From Chrysoporthe austroafricana (lineage: Eukaryota; Ascomycota; Sordariomycetes; Diaporthales; Cryphonectriaceae), in the NCBI GenBank assembly GCA_001051155.2, contig JYIP02000003.1, positions 4,030,001 to 4,094,000 on the forward strand: a stretch of DNA of 64,000 bases. The letters run 5' to 3'. The notes under the pieces were generated by a model. That model was not told the origin of the DNA and ran no database searches. It was given only the letters and a program-made list of their open reading frames with translations. The translations under genes were made by a program, and so were the position numbers. Below are positions 55,659-64,000 of the stretch, one piece after another (within the stretch, counting starts at the first letter, position 1; each line of letters starts with the position of its first letter).

Positions 55659-56830
55659 TGGATTCCTCAATGCTTCTCAGACTCGGCTATGATGGGCGAC
55701 GGCTGTCGCAGAGGCTCTCTCTTGTGGGAATGAACATGGGAACGGGCATGGAATGAGGATACTGCGGCGTGGGCAGCACGAGCAATGGTCACAACACCGT
55801 AGGGTGCGAGGCACGCGAGGACCAGACTTAAAGGAAGTGGTCGCCCGTACCACAGGCACAACTTTTCACTTGAAGATGCATAGTTGGCGATGATACCAGA
55901 TACGGGCTCTACATACGGAGGGAGTGGGAAAGACCACGTTATTCGCAGTGACAAAGGGCTATCCGTCGTGCTCTATTTCAGGGTGTCTCGAACCGCTCCG
56001 GCGCACGCGTAATCACATGTGATGGTCTGTGACAAAGAATTGACGCTTAAAATCTATAAATTCTTGAAAGTTCTCTAGATCTCATTATTGGACCCATGCA
56101 GTGTTCAGTGGCCTTGAAAGAAAAGCCACACGTTGCGACGATGACCCTCCTGCGCGCATAATGCCGGAGTCGAGGTGGTCGTCATCATCCGTCGTACCGT
56201 AGGCGCAGCGGCATCAGACCCGGTCCTGACAGGGGTTGTCAGGGTTAGGGCTAGCACAGGCCTCCGTGGCGCCTGGCGTGGGTGGGGCTCTGCCTGCTGA
56301 CGGGCGGGACAGGATGGAATCCCTGCCGTTTGCCCCCTGCCTGCTGCGCGCGACCAGCTCAAAAAGGCGCCGTTCCCTCACCTCAGCTTTCCCTTGATTC
56401 AAACCTCATCCCATCACAAACCCGTCAAGACAGCCGTTTGTTCTGCCACGAATCTTCTGGAGGCCGCAGCCAAATTTTCAGACAGGCTTCCGTTCTTTCA
56501 CGCCATCACTCTGCCGACTTGGATCTCTCTTATTCCAGGCGATCGCGCTGCAACAGTTTCTCAGCCACCAGCGCTTGCCACCTTTCAACTGCCTGCCCTT
56601 CGCCTTGTCGCAATCCATCACAGCTTACGCGACCTTAGCACTACCAACGCGCCACCACACTTTCTTGATCAACCTTTTTAATCACACAAAAGTCCTTCGC
56701 CGAGCGAATCCATTTCATCAGCCCGCGTCTCTCGTCACGAGCCGCAGCTAGACACGCGACCCGGCCGCCAATTTCTGATCCTACAGATCAACAACATCCA
56801 CCTTTTCGTCGCCTCAACACCCATCTCAAC
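55659..56830. other. Promoter and leader of the YRA1 homologue
   Basis: 1.17 kb. The last 400 bases are C/T-rich, as in leaders of strongly expressed fungal genes. Short frames on either strand look spurious. Confidence 0.5.
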
Positions 56831-58585
56831 ATGTCTACCAAGCTCAACCAGTCTCTCGAGGAGATCCTCAAGACCAACCGCGCTGCCGGCCGCGCCCGCG
56901 GTGGCCGCCCTCGCCGCAGCACCAGACCGACCAAGACTACTGCTCCTACTGGCGGCGTCAAGAAGAACACCAAGCCTGTTGGTAAAGCCGCCAAGCAGGT
57001 CCCTACCAAGGCTGCGAAGGGCCCTCGCGGCAGCCAGATCCAGATGAGCAATCTGGTAAGCAGCGCTCGTACTTGCACCTCCACTCGATATGCCGCTAAC
57101 ATCTGTCGCAGCCCAAGGATGTCTCCGAGACCCAGATCAAGGTATGTGATCGATGAGGCTATTGCAGCCTTAGGGACTTCTACCGACATCCACTTCCATC
57201 GCGTATAACATCGACATGATCCCATTCCTCGGTCGGACAGAAGGCGGTCTTCCATTTCGCGCCCACCTATGCAGTGGCTTGGTCTAAACTCAAAGTCTCC
57301 TTCCTCGCCCTCCGCCGCGCACACTTGCCTTCAGCGCTGCGAAGTCGCGTACAGGAAGTTGAGCACCGTGTGTCGCGCATCACAACAGCATGCTCGGATA
57401 GCCTGGCAAGCATCCAAAAGAGCGCTGTCTGCGACGAGTCAATCGCGGAAGAGTGTCAGCACCAGAGCGTCTTCCTCTGCGGCCCTGTCATTGGCTGTCG
57501 TCCTTGATGAGAACGCATTCCATCACCTATTCCGCGAGCAAAGCAGTGAGCAGCAGCGATTTCCATAACGGACACTTGCGGCAGCAGACGGCCTTTCCTA
57601 TTACGTCAATATTGGTCCATTCCTACGATTGTCGATAGAGATGGCTTTGTGCGAGGGGATATCGTTTCACCCAAGAGACAGCAGTCTTCGAGTCGCATTG
57701 ATGCAGACCCGAGCAGTGGCTAGACTCTGGGAGCTTTTCAGGTCGGGTGTAAAATCCCCACCCTGGAGAGAGGCGAAGTGGCATCCAGGGTCTTGGTGGC
57801 AGAGACCCTCCCTTGTCGTATGGCGCGGACTCGTTCGCTAATTGCCGTGAGGTTGATGGTGGCTCTTGACAGTTCCTACCACTAACGCTCACTGCTTTGC
57901 TCGCTCGATGCATGATGTTGGAAATCTTGGGCCTTTGAATCACCGGCGAACACCCCGATCACGACTAGCGGCTTGTCGACTTGCTCGCACTGGGTATTCT
58001 CTCAGATTGCTTTGCTAACGCGTGTTTCTCCCCTGTTCAGGACTACTTTGCAGAGCTCAACAAGGACACGAAGAAGGGTCCCGTCGGCACGGTTGTGAAG
58101 CTCGAGTCGTTTTCCAGCGGCTCCCGCAACATGTTCCAGGTTGCATTCCGGCAGTCTGATGCTGCCTACAAGGCCCTCGAGCGCCTCAAGGATATCAAGA
58201 TCGACAACAAGCCCATTGACGTGAGTAACACATCCTGTCGAAGTCTCAATGACATCAGAGCTAACATCAAGTCCAGGTCAAGGTACTGGTCTCCGGAGAC
58301 GCCGTTCCCGAGCCTCCCAGCTTGAGCCAGCGCGTCACCAGCGCTCCCAAGTCGGCTGCTGCGGCCAAGGCCGGCCCCAAGGCTAAGAAGGTTGTTGCCG
58401 GTGCTGCGGCCAAGGATGCCAAGAAGGGTCGTGCTGCCCGCGCCAAGAACGCGCGACCGGCCAAGAAGACCGCGGACGAGCTCGACGCCGAGATGGCTGA
58501 CTACTTCGACGCTGCTAAGGCGCCCGGTGAGGCCAACGGTGCGGCTGCCGGCGGCGATGCTCAGATGGAGGACGAGATCATGTAA
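56831..58585 (+). CDS. YRA1: mRNA-export adaptor Yra1/Aly (REF family)
   Basis: Nuclear RNA-binding adaptor that hands mRNA to the Mex67 export receptor. Four exons (56831-57055, 57112-57141, 58041-58220, 58277-58585) give 247 residues. MSTKLNQSLEEILKTNR is the N-terminal REF motif; a Gly/Arg and Lys-rich linker follows; the RRM runs from IQMSNLPKDVSETQIKDYF through NMFQVAFRQSDAAYKAL to about residue 150; the C-terminal KKTADELDAEMADYF is the second conserved REF box. The second intron is 899 nt, far longer than every other intron here. Yeast YRA1 also has one exceptionally large intron, used for autoregulation. Exon 2 is only 30 bases. Confidence 0.95.
57142..58040 (+). promoter_or_regulatory. 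899-nt intron of YRA1, possible autoregulatory element
   Basis: Starts GTATGT and ends TTCAG. All other introns in this window are 30-190 nt. Its reading frames have no family resemblance. A regulatory role is inferred from the yeast gene, where slow splicing of a large intron limits Yra1 level. Confidence 0.5.
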
Positions 58586-59194
58586 GGGGACATGATCCGA
58601 GCATGGGTCGGAGGCGGAAGCCGCATTGGAAATGCTTGGTTGGGCGGGCGGTCTACTTGAACTTGACGAGTGCAACGGGAGTGTCGGAAATTACACCCAG
58701 GAAGTGCTTTTTACGCAGCAAGGATTGCATTGTTTTCATTCCCGGGAAATTGGGGGTTTAACCTGGTCCGAGTTTATAACTGAGGCTGCTTTTTGGCAGT
58801 GACCAGATATGCAGCTCTCGTCATGAAGACCAATGTCGGCTTGATGATTGGAGAGGCCGCCGAGGCTTTACCACCACAACTTCTGTAGCATGTCTTTTGT
58901 GGAATGCAAACACATTTCCCCCCCGCTCTTTTCCATTTGCATTTTGCCACCGTTCCTATCAGGATACAGTTCAGTTCATTATTCTCAGGTGCTTAGTAAC
59001 TTACACGTAGCCATCAAATGTCACTGGTTGGACGACAATGTCATCATCATGAATTCTATTATGGTAAGTCGAGGAAGGCTTCGGCTACAGCAGCCAAGGA
59101 ACCATACGTTCACATACGTTCACCATGAGAACCTCTGGATACGCCCAAGACTATCATTGTTCTTTTTTTACCCACAAAAAGTTATACCGCCTCC

Positions 59195-59225
<31 letters not shown>

Positions 59226-60394
59226 GAACCTATGAATACTCGTCTCATGCCTGTATGAGGACTATCGGCCCAGCACCGATATAAAACCTTCCACAGGAGT
59301 ATGTAGAGGAGGCAATGGATCTATCCCTATTTTCATTTCCGTCTTGAAAGAGGATAAAGAGACCCGAGAGGTGCCTCATCCGCCTTGAACAAGGCGGCAA
59401 CACCACTTCGAGGAGGGTGTGCTGGGCTGGCGTAGTGGTGGGTGAGGGTGTTGGAGCTGCGCTTACCGACAAAGAAGTTCTTGCAGGTGATGAGTTGGTG
59501 TGGTGAGGGGCAAGTAGTGTCCCTGGGTAATAATAGCCGGGATGAATACTTGGGAGAAAGCCAGCTATAATATCAAAGAAAGTATGCTTTTTTTTTTTTT
59601 TAGACAGATAGGTTCCGACAGGCTCAAAGAGCTGCTGTGCATCGCACTGGAAGCAAGATGGTCCATCAGAGCCTGTCATACAACATACATACCCACCTCG
59701 CACTCACACAGATCCAGGGGCAGTAGATCTCTGGAATCTGCACACTCTATAGCCCTCATGAGGTACAATGTCACACAAGTCATAGCCAGGGGAAGATCTC
59801 TGGCCAGCTTAGTCCCAGAAGATATGCAAGACCTGCCGCAGATGCACTTTTCGTTCGCCTTTGATAAGAGCCTCATGTACAAGAGAGTGCCTTCAGTAAA
59901 ACACCTTGGGAGTTCCTCGAGCACACTAGTCCTTCCTACAACGTCTCGGGAGGGCAGTCGAGGAAGTTCTGGACGTGTTAGGGGCTATGTGGTCTATGTG
60001 ATTGAGAACAGCTGTAATGGATAACATGGTTATCGAGTTCTCGCCCTGTGCTATGGGTCTTTGCCATATTCACATTCTACTAGAAGAAACCTAATACAGA
60101 TTGTGTGAGACGGAAGGACATGGCACGATATGGGAAGTTGAAGATTTGAGAAGAAGGCTGGCTAGCTTTTGTTGATTGCTTAACAAGCATGCCGCTGAAT
60201 CAGTTCTGTTGAGGAATAGACCTGGCTGATCTCTTCTGACACACGGCCCAAACCTCTCCAAACTCCATGATCTGCCAAAACGGCAACCGATCTCTCATGC
60301 CATCCCAAGTAGGACGCACTGTCTCTTTATCGCGCTACCATGACTGAGGGTTGGGCGTGGGTGGACCCAGGTTGATGTTGAGGTCGGCTTTGGC
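58586..60394. other. Convergent region between YRA1 and the p23 gene
   Basis: 1.8 kb without a believable gene. Contains (TA)n at 59201-59225 and a T-run at about 59588-59601. A 152-codon minus-strand frame at 59245-59703 lacks any recognisable feature. Confidence 0.5.
59201..59225. repeat. (TA)12 microsatellite
   Basis: Uninterrupted TA dinucleotides between convergent genes. Confidence 0.95.
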
Positions 60395-61419
60395 TTAGGC
60401 GGCAGCCTTGCTCTCCTCCGCAGGCTTCGCCTCGGCCTTCTCGTCCTCCTCGCCCTCCAGAGCGGGCATATCGTCGTCATCCTCATCGTCATCCTCGTCC
60501 TCGTCCCCGCCACCCATGCCGGCGCCACCACCAAGTTTCGAAAAGTCGATACCGCCGAAGTCATTGGCACCTAAACGAGGTTTTTGTCAGCATTTCGTCC
60601 CGCTCGCATCGTACTTAACTCCTCCCGTGTAGAACCTCGATGAAACAGTTCTGCGCCTGGTCATCCCAAAAAAAATGGAATCATATTGCTTGTGACGTAC
60701 CGCCCATACCAGGCATGCCTCCTACAGATGCGTAAAATTTTCAGCTGGCTGACATCGGTGGAAGAAGGGGAGGGTGCACCGCAACGAAAACGTCCCGAGC
60801 AGGTGGGGGAGAGACAGGAAAACCCAGCCCTTTGTAGTTTCACTTACCCATGCCGCCGAATTGCGAGAAGTCTTCCTCGGGAGCCTCGTTCTGCTCGTCC
60901 TCGTCGACCCACTTGTCGAAGTCGGTGCGGAGGAAGTGCACCTTCTTGGACTCCTTCAGCAGGCGGGGCCAGTAGGCCTCGTTGAGCTCCTTCTTCTGTA
61001 GCTTGAGCTCGACGTTCTTGCCGGTGTGGTTGACCTTGGACGCCTTCTCGTCGATCTCGGCATACAGCTCCAGCTCGAGGTGGTACGTCTTCTTCAGCGT
61101 CTCGGAGTGGCCGGTGAAGGTCAGGCCGGTGGGCTTCAGGTCGAGCTTCATGCCGGAGGCGGGGACGTCGGGCACGGTGATGGTCAGGTAGACGAAGTTC
61201 TTGTCGGCCTCGGTGCTGGACGAGCGTTGCGCCCAGAGGACTGTGTGTGCGCGCGCGGGCGTGCCGTGCATTAGTCACTGCGTCTGTTCACCTGGGGGGG
61301 AGCGGTGGTGCGCAAGGGGGTCCGAGTGGCGGCGACGGCACCGCGCAGCTCGGAGCTGTGCGATGACGTGAGCATGTCGAGCTGTCCGACTTACCCTCGG
61401 GAGTAGCAGTGGTAGCCAT
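60395..61419 (-). CDS. SBA1: Hsp90 co-chaperone p23 (Sba1/Wos2)
   Basis: Binds ATP-bound Hsp90 and slows its cycle while clients mature. Four exons (61395-61419, 60848-61240, 60701-60721, 60395-60570) give 204 residues. MATTATPEVLWAQRSS leads into the CS domain (NFVYLTITVPDV, LDLKPTGLTFTG, YHLELELYAEID, NVELKLQKKELNEAYWPRL) and the p23 signature FDKWVDEDEQ. The tail is Gly/Met-rich and then very acidic (GGGDEDEDDDEDDDDMPALEG). Exon 3 is a 21-base microexon encoding GGMPGMG within the Gly/Met linker. All junctions are phase 1 and keep frame. Confidence 0.94.
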
Positions 61420-62978
61420 CTTGTCCAGTTGTACGGAGAACCGAGAGCTGTAGGTTGCGGTGGAGGAGTGTGCGGGCGATCGGTTGATCGGTTGCGTTGC
61501 GTCGAGTTCTCAGCTGCAGGTGGGCTCGACGGAAGTTTTGAGGTGGGGGCTTTGCTGTAGACGAGCTGGGCTGAGGCGGCAGGGCTCGGTGAGATGAAAT
61601 GAGCTCCAGGTGACAGGCGCGGGGTACTCGGTCGGTACGGGGCACCTGTTGGAATTAGAAGAACCGCGGCGCGGGAACCGTTCAGAGTCCAGCAACACAA
61701 CTGAGCTGTGAGAACTTGCTCGAGAGACAGAGCAGGCTGGTCAGTCTGGAAAGGGTATCTCAAGATGGTTAAGAAAGTGGCGTTGGCAAGTGTGTGTATG
61801 CGAGAGAGAAGAGGGCTGGGGGGAAACAATAGCGGCAGCGATGCGTGCGTGCATGGAACTTTGAGGAAGCTCACAGATACACTTGCCTCCTACGGGGTAC
61901 GCACAGGACACCTGATCCCTGCAGCTGCTCGTCCCAGAAGCCTCCTACCAGGCGCCCAGGCGCCCAGGCACCCAGGCACGCCAGGCACGCCAGGCTCACT
62001 CTCCAGACAGGACCAGCGAGACGAGGCTGAACGTGGATCTTGATGAATCAGGTGGCGCAGTCCTGCACTAGAGCACTCTGGTTCTGTTGCAGCCTCAACA
62101 TGATGGCTGAACCTTGCGCGACATGTTCCTCTCTCTCTCATGCCGTGCCTGGCCAGGTAGTCAAAGGAAAAGCGGTGCTGGGTGTTCCAGCATGCGCGCC
62201 CTGTGTTACCGTACACTCTAGACCTGCTTCCCAGCCAGGAAGACGTAATTGCTCGCTTTCATTTCCCTGCATCCGGTCTCATCGGGGTCTTGTACGATCT
62301 GAGCACCCGTAAAGAAGATTGAAACCGATTGACATACAGTCAGACAAGCTTGGAGACGGATCGTGCTGGGATGATTGCTGGCAAACGTCTGGGCAAGGTC
62401 AGCACCACCGCCCTTGGCTCTGGCACTGTATGAAGCTGTCACCGGGTTTCCAAAGGAGGAACCCCGTGCTCCGTACATTGTGTGACAATGGCTTTGTATT
62501 GCATGGAAGAGCATTTCTATATGCAAAGGCCAGGGCACTATCACATGTGGCTATCGTTTCGCTGACGAGAATGGAAAGCCACCGTAAATCTCCCCCCTTA
62601 GAGGCTCGCCAGCTCGAACATCTACCATGTCACGCATGGGTAATAAGCAGGCGCTTGTGAGGGCTGAGGCCCCTTCAACCCAGCCCCGTCTCTGCCCAGG
62701 GGCGCTTCGTGCGCCCCCCTTCCCGCACCCCCCAAGCGCTAAGCCAGGAGCCGCGAGCCGACCACAGTAATTCAGTATTGGGCATCGCTCACGTAAACCC
62801 CGCCGGCCGGAGCTGACCCACTGGCAACCAGCGTTACGTCAACCCATCCATCCATCCATCAGCGTCCTCATCGAGACACATCGACACGCCGCATAGACAA
62901 TCTCGGATTGTTGAGTCACGATCTCCTCACCTGCGGGGCCATTCCTGTCCGGACAGCCGCCTGGAGTGACCGCCCAAG
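61420..62978. other. Divergent promoter region, SBA1 and VPS24
   Basis: 1.56 kb between divergent starts. Contains a short GCCCAGGCA-type minisatellite and a CATC tetranucleotide run (about 62846-62860). No gene seen. Confidence 0.5.
61948..61994. repeat. 9-10 bp minisatellite (GGCGCCCA / GGCACGCCA)
   Basis: About five imperfect tandem units. Confidence 0.8.
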
Positions 62979-63777
62979 ATGGAGTCCCTTAAGGCTATGT
63001 TCGTCAAGCCAGACCCGGCAGCACAAGTAAGCCCTCCCTCCGGGGCGTTCATCACCCTATCGAACGGCCACGGGCAGCCGCCCCTGAGGACCCGGCGGCG
63101 CGAGTACTGACACCCCCTCTGCCTCCCAGGTCCGGAAGTGCAACATGGTGCTGCGCCAGAACATGCGCAAGCTCGACCGCGACATCGCCTCGGTGAAGCA
63201 GGCCGAGGTCAAGACCAAGAACCTCATCATCGCCGCCGACAAGCGCGCGCAGCGGGACCCGTCGCGCGCCAAGCAGGCGCAGCGGGAGGCGCGCGACTTC
63301 GCGCGCGAGCTGATCCGGGAGCGCAAGACGTCGGCGCGGCTCGTCACGGCCAAGGCGCAGCTCAGCTCGGTCCAGATGCAGGTCAACGAGGCGTTCGCGG
63401 TGCGCAAGATCGAGGGGAGCATCCGCGCCAGCGTCGGCATCATGAAGGACGTCAACACCCTGATACGGCTGCCCGAGCTGGCCGGGACGATGCAGGAGCT
63501 GAGCCGCGAGCTGATGAAGGCCGGCGTCATCGAGGAGATGATCGACGACACCCTGCCGCAGGACGACGTGCTGCTGGAGGAGGACGAGGAGGCCGAGGGC
63601 GAGGTGGACAAGGTGCTGGGCGAGATACTAAAGGGCAAGATGGAGAAGACGGGCACGATGCCCGCGGCGCCGCCACAGAAGGTCGAGGAGCCGCAGCCCG
63701 CCGACGAGGAGGAGGAGGAGGACATGGAGGCCACCATGGACCAGATGAGGAACAGGCTGGAGGCCCTGAGGAGCTAG
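62979..63777 (+). CDS. VPS24: ESCRT-III subunit Vps24 (CHMP3)
   Basis: Polymerises with Snf7 and Vps2 on endosomes to bud vesicles inward. Two exons (62979-63026 and 63130-63777; 103-nt intron, GTAAGC donor, CCCAG acceptor) give 231 residues. MESLKAMFVKPDPAAQVRKCNMVLRQNMRKLDRDI is a classic Vps24 start with a basic first helix. The Snf7 core follows (RDPSRAKQAQREARDFARELI, QLSSVQMQVNEAFAVRKIEGS, MKDVNTLIRLPELAGTMQELS), then the acidic second half with EMIDDTL and the C-terminal MIT-interacting helix DMEATMDQMRNRLEALRS. Length is normal. Confidence 0.95.
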
Positions 63778-64000
63778 GTGGGCTGGTGGTGATATTATGC
63801 TGCTTGGAGGGGGGAGGTGCTATTTTCGTATCGATGAGTTCGTTCATATGCAAGGAGTCTGGCGTTGGGCCGTCCTCTACGGGTTCAGGTCCGTGAATAT
63901 GCACCAACATCACAGGTTGGATCAAGGTGATGGACTGGCAAGCTAGGGCGAAGAGCATCAAGGGGAGGCCATTTACTATACGAACCACTCGGTTGCATTC
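63778..64000. other. 3' flank of VPS24 at the window edge
   Basis: 223 bases of presumed 3' untranslated and flanking sequence; nothing recognisable. Confidence 0.5.

Noticed and set aside
57269..57568. Reading frame inside the large YRA1 intron
   Set aside because: Ser/Ala/Arg composition without family resemblance; intron context explains it.
59245..59703. 152-codon minus-strand frame between YRA1 and p23
   Set aside because: No domain, includes a poly-Lys run from a T-run, lies in convergent 3' flanks.
1..64000. CRISPR arrays, insertion sequences, prophage, bacterial operons
   Set aside because: None seen; spliceosomal introns and gene content are eukaryotic.

Overview
The window is nuclear DNA of a filamentous ascomycete (Pezizomycotina). 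Evidence: dense genes with short introns (mostly 45-140 nt) bearing GTAAGT-type donors and CTAAC-type branch sites close to the acceptor, a tRNA-Gly(GCC) with a small intron, and proteins with characteristic filamentous-fungal architecture (DUF3176, CYP52-like P450, Sey1, Mif2, Yme2, HNH and DUF7924 families). Sordariomycetes, perhaps Sordariales, is my inference, not something the sequence proves. I found no bacterial, viral or intact transposon gene and no CRISPR array.

Layout. 0.9-18.5 kb is ordinary conserved gene space: cytosolic Hsp70 (+) with a heat-shock element, an Emi1/DUF3128 twin-CX9C protein (-), a DUF3176 membrane protein (-), the mitochondrial inner-membrane protein Yme2 (+), the centromere protein Mif2/CENP-C (-), RNase H2 subunit A (+) and the ER-fusion GTPase Sey1 (-). 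18.5-27.9 kb is a repeat-bearing accessory island: a scaffold junction, a tRNA-Gly fragment, a DUF7924 protein with PD-(D/E)XK-like residues, an intact tRNA-Gly, and two tail-to-tail HNH-nuclease-domain paralogues, one of them between inverted minisatellite arms. 27.9-41 kb: fructosamine-3-kinase-like protein (-), a gene-poor stretch, an Ala/Pro-rich membrane protein (+), succinyl-CoA ligase beta (-), a CYP52-like P450 (+) and a small basic protein (+). 41-64 kb is conserved again: a 2042-residue coiled-coil protein (-), mitochondrial GTP/GDP carrier Ggc1 (-), RNA polymerase III subunit Rpc82 (-), complex III core protein 2 (+), the tiny OST subunit Ost4 (+), mRNA-export factor Yra1/Aly (+), co-chaperone p23/Sba1 (-) and ESCRT-III Vps24 (+).

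The genes do not form one pathway. Recurrent themes are mitochondrial function (Yme2, succinyl-CoA ligase, Ggc1, Qcr2, probably the Emi1-like protein), the Hsp70/Hsp90 chaperone system (Hsp70, p23) and endomembranes (Sey1, Ost4, Vps24). Most genes have introns; I rebuilt exons by eye from splice sites, reading frame and family conservation, and every multi-exon model given keeps frame from start to stop.

Caution on assembly: the window contains four single N bases (19662, 30315, 34125, 37364), each beside long homopolymers and beside a degraded second copy of neighbouring sequence. They look like unmerged low-quality contig ends. One lies inside the last intron of the succinyl-CoA ligase gene and one directly upstream of the P450 start, and the one at 19662 means that linkage between the Sey1 side and the nuclease island is not proven by this sequence.
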